Part shown: one piece after another, positions 56,601-64,000 of the stretch
Numbering within the stretch: the stretch's first letter is position 1
How the letters are laid out: each line of letters starts with the position of its first letter
Assembly (NCBI RefSeq): GCF_042453785.1
Contig: NC_091674.1
Coordinates: forward strand, 30,143,501 to 30,207,500
Origin: Malus domestica
Lineage: Eukaryota > Streptophyta > Magnoliopsida > Rosales > Rosaceae
Length of the DNA stretch: 64,000 nucleotides
Direction: 5' to 3'
Notes under the pieces: generated by a model
What the model was told of the DNA's origin: nothing
The model's database searches: none
Seen by the model: only the letters and a program-made list of their open reading frames with translations
Program-made: the position numbers and the translations under genes

Positions 56601-57693
56601 TGGATTGAAGCAAGCACCAAAACAATGGCATGAAAAGTTTGATTTTGTCATTTTATCATATGGATTTAGACATAACAGTGCTGATAAATGCATATACTCT
56701 AAATTCACAAATGATTATGGTGTTGTTATATGTTTATATGTCGACGACTTGCTAATTTTTGGTACAAACATGAAAGGTGTATCTGAAACTAAAGAGTATC
56801 TAAATTCAAAATTCAAGATGAAGGATTTGAATGAAGTAGATACTATCTTGGGAATTAAAGTAAAGAAGCATAGTGGGGGTTACGCTTTGTGTCAGTCACA
56901 TTATATAGAAAAATTGCTTCTTAAGTTTAAGCATCTACAAATAAAAGAAGCAAATACCCCTTATGACCATAGTGAAACTTTGCTTAATAATTCTGGTAGG
57001 TCTGTTGCACAGCTTGAGTATGCTAGTGTAATCGGAAGTTTAATGTATGCCATGCATTGTACCAGGCCAGATATCGCATTTGCAGTAAGCAAACTTTCTA
57101 GATACACTAGTCATCTAGGTACTGCTCATTGGAAAGCAATAAATAGAATTTTTGGTTATCTTAAAAGAACTATTAACCTGAGTTTAACTTACTCTGAGTT
57201 TCCAGCAGTACTTGAAGGATATTCAGATGCAAGTTGGATAACAAGTGCTAATGATAATAAGTCTATATCAGGGTGGATTTTTACAATTGCCGGAGGAGCA
57301 ATTTCTTGGGCTTCGAAGAAGCAAACATGTATAGCACATTCAACTATGGAATCTGAATTTATAGCATTAGCAGCAGCAGGTAAAGAAGCGGAATGGATTA
57401 GAAATTTGTTATTGGAAATAGAGTTGTGGCCACAACCAATGCCATCCATTTCTTTATACTGTGATAGTGAAGCTACTTTGTCTAGAGCATACAATAAGGT
57501 ATACAATGGAAAGTCTAGACATATTAGCTTGAGACATGAATATGTCAAGCAATTAATAACTGATGGAGTTATTAATATTGTTTATGTTAAATCAAGTAAT
57601 AACTTGGCGGATCCGTTGATGAAAGCACTTTCAAGAGCTTTGGTAGTTAGTACATCTAGTGGAATGGGGCTAAAACCCTTTACTGAAAATTAG
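53689..57693 (+). CDS. Copia-2 gag-pol polyprotein, full frame
   Basis: One uninterrupted 1334-aa frame from ATG 53689. Gag ([17 protein letters not shown]) carries the zinc knuckle [14 protein letters not shown] (54460-54501). The protease active site reads WWLDSRTT: Asp327-Ser328-Arg329 replaces the usual D-S/T-G (54667-54675), which probably disables processing. Integrase has the HHCC finger (WHLRLAHIN...CETC), [16 protein letters not shown] and AERKNRTL. Reverse transcriptase has [22 protein letters not shown] and YVDDLL. RNase H has YSDASW, TMESEF and CDSEATLS. All other catalytic residues appear intact. Lineage within copia is not assigned. In principle mobile only if protease is supplied from another copy. 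Confidence 0.95.
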   Translation: MDNKSDNMALKIINQDVYKLDKFDGSNFTRWKDKMSFMLTVLNVIYVLDPKLEPIREPSDKDSDNIVADRKKREEDELVCRGHILGTLSDRLYDLYAHIQSPNEIWEALEHKYTTEKRGTDKFLMFKYYEFTMFDNKPILDQVHELLVLVSKLRELKIVIPDPMIVGAIMAKLPKTWNNYRKKLLHMVEDISLENLQKGIQIEEETRNRDKNFANQDFSKVHIVEGNKYKKNFKVKIDKGKFKKTNSNNNQKNANGVCYHCGKKGHYIRDCRHRKASEEYAKKTNSANMVENSGIDNIVAIVSMMHIGMITELNMAAVIKSSDWWLDSRTTIHVCNDKAQFKTYEVSTDNQEVLMGNHNSAKVLGKGTVELQFTSRKKLTLLNVLHVPEIRKNLVSANLLCKNGIKTVLESDKLIMSKNGMFVGKGYSCDGMFKLSINNKVNSSVYIVESSSHLWHLRLAHINFRSLKYMRTLGFITCNDDYNNKCETCIQAKMTKKPFPTTERNTNLLDLIHSDICEFNGVLTRGGKRYFITFIDDCSKFTYVYLLSNKDEAFECFKRYKAEVENQKGRKIKCLRSDRGGEYFSYEFDIFCEEHDVVHQRTAPYTPQQNGLAERKNRTLTEMINSMMINANTPKYLWGEALFTACHIHNRITSMKTHVSPYEIWKGRKPNLSYLKVWGCVAFYKALDPKRSKLGPRGIKNIFVRYAENSKAYRLLNLDSNTIVESRDVEFIENKFYNDYSVSEKENDQTHFSNPSTSQSQGEKRKQSETVNEPRKSQRVRREKTLGFDFISSQFIVFLVEGNRTKVLKNIPILLNVEDDPKSLSEALTSRDAAFWKEAINDEFESLISNQTWVLVDLPQGSKAIGCKWVFRRKYNTNRSIQTFKARLVAKGFKQKKGIDYFDTYAPVARLTSIRILFVLASLYNLHVHQMDVKTAFLNGDLDEEVYMEQPEGFVLPGNEKKVCKLVKSLYGLKQAPKQWHEKFDFVILSYGFRHNSADKCIYSKFTNDYGVVICLYVDDLLIFGTNMKGVSETKEYLNSKFKMKDLNEVDTILGIKVKKHSGGYALCQSHYIEKLLLKFKHLQIKEANTPYDHSETLLNNSGRSVAQLEYASVIGSLMYAMHCTRPDIAFAVSKLSRYTSHLGTAHWKAINRIFGYLKRTINLSLTYSEFPAVLEGYSDASWITSANDNKSISGWIFTIAGGAISWASKKQTCIAHSTMESEFIALAAAGKEAEWIRNLLLEIELWPQPMPSISLYCDSEATLSRAYNKVYNGKSRHISLRHEYVKQLITDGVINIVYVKSSNNLADPLMKALSRALVVSTSSGMGLKPFTEN

Positions 57694-58276
57694 CCACCAA
57701 TAATGGTAACCCGACTTTGTCTAGAACATCACTAGTTTAAAAGTTTAATGGGTAATAACAAGTTATTGTTAAGTGGTTGTGTAAGCACTGAAAATTATTA
57801 TATAGCTCATTCCAGGATGATCAGTGCAAGACTGCTACGTTTAGGAGGATGAGTTTTAACTCTTAATGAGGTTATTTGTAGATATGTCTATAGTAGCAGG
57901 GACATGGGAAGGAACCTCACCTATATAAACATAAGAAGTGGTGCCGCTTCTGCCAAGAGTTGGGTTTTCTCTTGTAAATGTTTATGAAACCAGGATGAAG
58001 CACAAGGCCATAAATAGTGCTTAATTAGTTCAGTAATTTCTTTAAGGAAATAAGACATAATCATGTGTGTGGTGATTCCGGTTTTAACATAAGAATAGTT
58101 GGTTTAAACTTAAGTCACCATCGCATTCGTTATAACTTTGAGTTACTTACACTAATTAAAGGTTTAATTCGAAAGACACCTTTATTGTATGCATGATTAT
58201 ATCGGTATGCTTGTGATAATTATAAAGAGAGAATTATTGTAATATCATTTACCATATTATTGAAATTGGGAAGGAT

Positions 58277-58953
58277 TGTTAGAGATTTCAATAATAATAA
58301 TTATTATTATTATTAATATATATATATATATTAATATATAATATTTATGAATATATAAATATATATGACCTAGTGCTGCTGCCATCCGCAACATGCATGC
58401 GGCAACATGTATTGAAAGGTTGGATTTAATTCAACCTTGTACCTTTTGGTTGAATTACAACTTTTGGTTAAAAGATATGATGTTTACTTAAATTGTATGA
58501 GTAGAATTAAAGGATATAATTAGTCAATATTTATTTTCTGAAAATTCTAAATATAACACATGTCTTTTGGGTCAACACTATTAAGAAGAGTTGTGTGTCT
58601 TCAACTAAAATGAAATGGCTCGATGAACGGGTACTTTGATGTCTATAAATACATGTTGTGGTATAATGTTTCATACACAATTATTCAGAAATTAGTTATC
58701 TACATAATTTCTTTGTTCTCTTTTCTCTCAACATCACATTCATACAATTTCTTTTTAGTTATTTCTAAGGGAATATAATTCGGTTTTGCTAATCGAATAT
58801 TCCATACTTTGTTGTATCCTGGAAGTGATTTGCCAAAAACCCTTTAGCAAACTCATTCGAGTGGGGGCAAATAATACTTTAAGGAAACGATTCAAGTCGT
58901 ACCTCAAAGTCATTATTCGGATTATTCTCCATAATTCTACATTTACTCTAACA
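58277..58953 (+). repeat. 3' LTR of copia-2
   Basis: 677 bp, TGTTAGAGATTTC to CTCTAACA. It is shorter than the 5' copy only through AT microsatellite units. The segment matching 53582-53596 reads AAATAATACTTTAAG. Confidence 0.94.
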
Positions 58954-58958
58954 CTTCT

Positions 58959-59603
58959 CTCTTGGTGAAAGACAAAGAAAATCCCTTAAATTTGCGAAAG
59001 AAAGCATCTTAATAGGGAGTTTTGATTCTGTGTGTGGCCGGGCGCATAAACTCTGTCGGCATGGCGATTCATAGAGGGACCGGGTGGTTCCGGAACCACC
59101 CAAGGTTTGGGAAATACGCCTAGGAGGTCTTTCGAGGATCCTTCAAATGTTTCGGCAGGAGGACCTTTCTATTCCTAGGGCTATACTGTTTAAGTAGTTT
59201 TATTTATGTTGTTAAACGCCATACAGTTACAAGTTTATAGCCTAAGCAATTTCATTAAAAAAGGGTGAATGAGTTGAAGGCTTGCAACACACTCCTTGTG
59301 AGGAAGACAACCCATATAAAACTCTCTATTCATTTGAATGTCGTTGCTTTTTCATACTAATTTTTAATGGAACGGTACAATTTTTTTAGGAAACGACTAT
59401 AAAAAATTATTAATGGACTCATAAATTGAGGAAACATATTTTTTTTAGTATGTAAAAAAGACTCTTACGGTTTAAATGATGTAACTTGTAATACTATTAT
59501 CGGACATTTTACATTGGAACCCTTGGACCTTAAAAGTTAAAATTCTGAATCCGTCATTGTTTATCAGACATCAAAATTTCTCTTGTCCTAGGTTATTATA
59601 GTA
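58959..59603. other. Flank of copia-2, no gene seen
   Basis: The pre-insertion locus (TTCCTTCT|CTCTTGGTGAAAG) has no recognisable coding sequence on either side, so the element did not interrupt a gene that I can identify. Confidence 0.45.
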
Positions 59604-59799
59604 GGAAAGGGATCCTCTAGATCCCTTCCACCTAATCCACCAAGTTCAGAGATCCGGACCATTGAAATTTGATCCAACGGCTAAAGTTATTATAACTTTT
59701 AAAGTGGACTCCTGTTTGTAGTTATTTGATCAAATTTCAATGACCCAGATTCCTAAACTTGGTGAATTAGGAGGAAATGATCCAGAGATGATCCCTTTC
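59604..59799. mobile_element. MITE with perfect GAAAGGGATC ends, 196 bp
   Basis: GAAAGGGATCCTCTAGATCC pairs with GGATCATTTCC... / GATGATCCCTTTC on the right. Inner inverted blocks include CACCAAGTT/AACTTGGTG, CATTGAAATTTGATC/GATCAAATTTCAATG and AACTTTTAAAGT. The whole unit folds into a hairpin. Confidence 0.75.
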
Positions 59800-61644
59800 G
59801 ATTAAAGTATATGGGCATGCATGCCGATTGCCAAATAATACTAAAATCCCACCACTTTTAAGTACATTGTGGGTTGCAGAGTGGTGGTAATTATCAAAGT
59901 TGTTGATGAAGAAAGCTCATGAAATCGGCGTGAAAGATGAATGATTAGGATAGTAGTGGGCTAGCGTGGGGCATTCAAGGTCAAATTATGATGAGTGCTT
60001 GGGGATATGATTGTATATGGGACATTGAAATCATGGTTAATTAACTTGTTTAATTGTCATGCTCAACTGAGAAGTGAGTGATATATTTTTCCTACTTTGG
60101 TGAAGATCTGTCCTTTGATACTTGATAGATAGTGTCACAACAATGATAAGTTCACAATCATAAGCATTGACTGATTTAGAATTCCAACATTGGTGGGTCT
60201 CAGTATTAAAGATTTAAGTTTTTATACATAGAAACAGAGTGCGTAGAGTGTAAAAAAAAAAAAAATTCAATGAGGCATTTCGTCAAATATTGGTGGGCTT
60301 ATTGTTGTCAATCAAATCATATTGTGCATATGTCAAGAGATGCAACATGTCGAGTGCTGCTGAAATATGTCTAGCAGACGTTACATCAAACACTTGGTGG
60401 ACACAATAATGACTCATACCAAACATTTAAAGAGTCATCAGAAGACCTTCACATGTATATTTTTCAAACTCTGAATAATCCTGAGATCACCTTGATTCCA
60501 ATGTACATCCCTTCTTGATCACAAGTAATTCCACAAACATAAAGCTCGTTTTTATAAATTTACTCGAAGAAACACAGTAAACTCTAATAAACCTGCATCT
60601 AACCACAAACGGGGAAAATTCTTCGAGGAATCTAATATGGCAGAGAACTTATTTTTGTCAAAGTTTTCATAATCGAGTTATTAGTCTATTACTAATCACG
60701 TTAATATTATTTTAATTTAACTACATGCATAGTTTGAACGATATTGAGTTTTACGGTAAAAAAAGCTATTCAATATATGTTGTAATTTATTACGTCAAAT
60801 TTTCGACATGGTTCGAATTCTTCAACAAAATTCAAAAAGTTAAATGTATTTTCTGGTATGTGGTTTAAACTTCTGAACTGTGCTTGCATGGACTTGACTT
60901 TTGTCGGCCGAAGCACGTGTCATCATACCAACCTAAGCATATATGCTTAATGCCATAAGAACCAAATAAATTGTTTTCGAGCAAAAGGTTAAATCTCGCT
61001 GTTCGGAGCCGAGCAATTTAGACCGTTCAAGAGAAAGAAAGAGATCTGGATCATTAGTTTTGTAAGGTAGGTTAGTGGTATGGACTAATGGAAGCCGTAA
61101 GATTTAAAATAAGTAGTCCAGATTACTCAGTCCGTCGGATCCAGACTGCAAAATCCGAAGAGGATCTCGATTCCCTGTAGGAACTAATCTACAACCAGTT
61201 GCATGGTAAAATCTCTTGTAAGTGGGAATTGTAATTAGGGAAGCATCATTATCCGTTGAAGTGTTCTTTCAATGATTAATTTTCTTGTTCCGCAGAAGCC
61301 TCTGGTTCCTCTAAACAAACAGCCTACTCACACAGATTAATCAGCTAAGCAATTATTTACGATGCGTTTGCAATGCCGAATGCTGTTGTGGTCTATGAAT
61401 TCAAATGTTTCATCTGAAAAAAAATACGACAGCATTTGAAAAAGCTCCATCCTGGGGAGCTTTTTTTCCGCCATCAGATGCTGCTCGGAGTTTAAAATGT
61501 TGAATTGCAAGCTTCGTCTGTGCAGATAAATCGACATGGTTAGAGTGACCAAGGATAACAATGAACTCCTCGTTAGTTGCATTCGCGATAACATTTCTCC
61601 GACTGAGAGTTGGGAACAGAATCAGAATGCAAAGATTTTGCGAC
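59800..61644. other. Intergenic, no gene seen
   Basis: AT-rich with no family-like frame on either strand. A loose inverted pair (GATCTGGATCATTAG... to ...GGATCCAGACTGC...) lies at 61040-61170. The last 400 bp are probably the 3' flank of the epimerase gene. Confidence 0.45.
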
Positions 61645-64000
61645 TTACCAAGCAATATTGTCCCAGTGCAGAAATCCACCATGGCCTCTAGCATTTCTGA
61701 ACTTATAAACCGCACCCGAAACTAGCCACAAAACGGAACAACATAACCAATTGCTGGATGTTAAGCATAAATTACGGATGGCAAAATGTCGTGAAAGTTT
61801 CAGAGAAATGGCAATACCTTCGTAACCCTCCAGAACCGGATCTTCTGATAGCAGCAAGGGCGTGTCTAGGTCAACAAACCTGTACAGAATACAAACACTT
61901 ACTGATGGATTTGGAAATAGAAAGCGAAAGAATCTAGGGAAACCAACAAAACCAGCAGGAAATGCAAACGATTTATCCTTTATGGAAGGGATAATGATAC
62001 TTACTTAAAGCACCCCATGCCAGCAGCAAGATGGCCAGCAAAACCCATGGCCAGTCTAGTCTCAACCATACCACCGATCATCAAATTCAATCCCGCTGCC
62101 TTTGCTACCTCGATGATTTCAAGGGCTCGAACAACCCCAACTTTAGCAAGTTTAATGTTAATTACATCGGCAAGATTTTCTTCCACTATTTTCTTAACAT
62201 CAGCTAAACTTCGACAGCTCTCATCAGCTGCAACTGATACTCCATATTTGTCTTTCGCAACGTGGTAAACATTTCCGAGGCCTTTCCAATCATCTCTATG
62301 GACCGGTTGTTCGAAGAGAAGAGGACTCACTCCCACCTCTGAAAGTAAAAAAAAAAAAAACAAGAAAATATTTCAGAAACTCATTTATAGGTTTTCACCA
62401 TAAGTTTTTTTTTTTATTTACTTTTCTAAGGGAAATCAATATGCTGTTTGCAGACACACAGGCTAAAAATGGTATCTTTGCCTTCTCTCTGCATCATTTA
62501 CCATGTAATTTATCAAGAACTTGGATAGCTTCGTTGGAGTTATATCCTTCGTTAGCATCCAAGATAAAATAGCAATCGGGGTGAACAGCACGTATGGCTC
62601 GAAGGACTTCTATGTCTGAATTCAAATTCTTTCCCACCTTAAGCTTTAAAGTTTTAAACCCTTCTTCACGGTACTTTGAAGCCAATGTAGCAGCTTCTGC
62701 TGCAGAAACAATCGGAATCTGCGCATATAAAGTTCAGTCTACTTTTCACTGTATAAAGCAAAATTTTAACTGCCAGAGTTACTTGAACAAGAGCTTAACT
62801 GTTATATCAGTAGTTATGGTGTTTGAAGCTCCACCAAACAGTCTCCACAAAGGGACACCGATACTCATACAAACTGCATCAATTAACGCCATCTCAACTC
62901 CTGCCCTAACCTTCAATTGCAATTCAGCGAAATAAGATTTCGGAAACCCTTAATAATGCTATTACATAAAGACATCAAATTGCTAAACAAGTGCTGCTGA
63001 TTTTCATCAATAATTGCATATGGTTCGCGTGATCAGGATCAAAAAGCCAATCAAAACGCTGACTTGAGCAAACCAAGTTTACACTAGTCCCACCCCAACT
63101 CAGCTGCCTAAATGTTACACAGTTGGGGTGCAAAATGTAAACTTTCCTGGAACATCACTCTAACAACTACTCCTATTGCCTCCATTATTTTCCCCTACAT
63201 TTTCTCAGCAAACAAACAAAAGATAAGATCTTTATACCCAAATTCCAACTACATTCAACACAAAAATTGTTCAAATCACAAAACAACCAAACCCAATCAA
63301 AATACAATACTCAAACACCAAAACCAACAAATAAACCATTTAATCTACAACTACTTGTTTCCACTTCTCTTTTTTCCTACATTTTCTCAGTAAACAAAAA
63401 AAAGATAAGACTTCTACATCCCAGTACCTACTAAATTAAAAGCAAAGTTGTTCAATTGTCAAACACCAAAACTAACAAATAAACATATAAAAAAGTGTAA
63501 ACTTTCCCTACAAGGTCATCAAACTGCTAAACAAATTCTGCTGGTTTTGAACAAAAACTGCATAAGATTCACTTGTTCAGGATCGAAAAGCCAATCAAAA
63601 TGCTGACTTAAGCAAAACAAATTTTGTACAAAGCCAATAAAAAGGTAGTTCTTAAAGCAAAGAAAAAACTTGCTCACACCAGTCACACTCAACTCAGCTA
63701 AGTCTGAACTTTCCCGGGAAAATCATTCACTCTAACAACTACTCCCACTTCCTCTATCCTTTTTTCCTACACTTTCTCAGCAAACAAACAAAAGATAAGA
63801 CCTTTCCACTCAGAGTCCTACAAAGTTATCCAATTCCAGCTAAATTTAACTGCAAAGTTATCCCATATCACAGTGAAAAGTAAAAAGTAAAAACCCAATC
63901 ATGTAAGTGTAAAAAGTAATCTTTCCACTCATATACTCACAGAAGCAAACTCATGTCCAGGAAGAATCCCACCAATCTCCCCCAAAACCGAACCCAACGT
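61645..64000 (-). CDS. L-Ala-D/L-Glu-type dipeptide epimerase, 3' part (5' end outside window)
   Basis: Minus-strand exons 63941-64000 (cut by the edge), 62800-62910, 62502-62718, 62005-62338, 61818-61879 and 61645-61721 give 286 codons in frame, ending WDNIAW and stop. This is an enolase-superfamily, muconate-lactonizing-like enzyme. Visible marks are GGILPGHEFAS, RAGVEMALIDAV, PLWRLFGG, the Lys motif KLKVGK, metal ligands in LDANEGY, LFEQPV and AADESC, the second base Lys in NIKLAKVG, and MIGGMVETRLAMG. Plant homologues of bacterial L-Ala-D/L-Glu epimerases exist; the physiological dipeptide is uncertain, and the N-terminus (possible plastid signal) lies outside. Metal-binding and general-base residues are all kept. 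The 1-kb intron at 62911-63940 has an internal duplication. The acceptor before 62910 (TTGAAG) is weak. Confidence 0.88.
62969..63806. repeat. Intronic tandem duplication in the epimerase gene
   Basis: 62969-63238 and 63513-63806 are diverged direct copies. Shared anchors include CATCAAA(T/C)TGCTAAACAA, AAAAGCCAATCAAAA, CTCTAACAACTACTCC and TTTCTCAGCAAACAAACAAA. A third partial match to the second half lies at 63375-63410. All of it lies inside one intron. Confidence 0.7.

Larger units (their letters stand above)
52978..58953 (+). mobile_element. Full-length, young Ty1/copia retrotransposon (copia-2)
   Basis: LTRs 52978-53666 (689 bp) and 58277-58953 (677 bp) begin TGTTAGAGATTTC and end CTCTAACA. 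They are flanked by a perfect 5-bp duplication CTTCT (52973-52977 and 58954-58958). By eye they differ by only a handful of substitutions plus TA/TAA microsatellite length, so insertion was recent. A TATA box (TCTATAAATAC, about 53355) drives it. The single 1334-codon gag-pol starts 22 nt after the 5' LTR. No tRNA-type TGG... primer site is present; see 53582-53683. A purine tract AAATTGGGAAGGA precedes the 3' LTR. A 580-bp untranslated region follows pol. Confidence 0.95.

Overview
This window is plant nuclear DNA from a eudicot. It has multi-exon genes with GT-AG introns, AT-rich intergenic DNA, plant-only families (CBP60, LRK10-like receptor kinase, type 2 lipid-transfer protein, NACK kinesin) and dense, nested retrotransposons, including a 5S-bearing Cassandra TRIM. 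The repeat set looks like Rosaceae (apple/pear group), but that is an inference from recalled repeat families. All exon models were built by hand from splice sites, reading-frame closure and family knowledge; no alignment was run.

Layout. 1-4.6 kb is repeats only: a gypsy-type LTR end, a 440-bp direct repeat and a foldback with arms of about 1.2 kb. 7.5-11.2 kb (+) holds a complete 7-exon CBP60 calmodulin-binding transcription factor. 11.8-16.8 kb is a full-length Tork-type copia element with a 5-bp target duplication and a broken RNase H. 17.2-19.6 kb (-) holds a complete LRK10L-type receptor kinase. An orphan LRK10L ectodomain exon lies at 21.6-22.4 kb and a further ectodomain relic at 30.6-31.0 kb. 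23-33.8 kb is a transposon graveyard: a Pack-type element, a Cassandra TRIM with target duplication, a Harbinger-like element, a chimeric Cassandra/unknown-LTR fragment, a 413-bp foldback, and a solo copia LTR inside a gypsy-type LTR.

34.6-37.1 kb (+) holds a KORRIGAN-like membrane GH9 endoglucanase gene with two GC-AG introns, an intronic Au-type SINE and an Asn where the catalytic base Asp should be. 37.5-39.6 kb holds a head-to-head pair of small, unrecognised, paralogous membrane-protein genes. 40.1-44.4 kb has two solo LTRs of one family in opposite orientation, a DUF789 pseudogene piece and another Harbinger-like element. 45.9-49.9 kb (+) holds a 13-exon NACK/HINKEL cytokinetic kinesin with two MSA (MYB3R) motifs upstream. 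50.6-50.9 kb (-) holds a type 2 lipid-transfer protein. 53.0-59.0 kb is a young, full-length copia element with an intact 1334-codon gag-pol. Its primer-binding position is not a tRNA match but a perfect 15-nt complement of its own LTR. 61.6-64.0 kb (-) holds the 3' part of a dipeptide-epimerase gene that runs off the right edge.

The host genes do not form a pathway. The most unusual signals are the possible self-primed copia element, the GH9 active-site change, the divergent small-gene pair and the chimeric TRIM.
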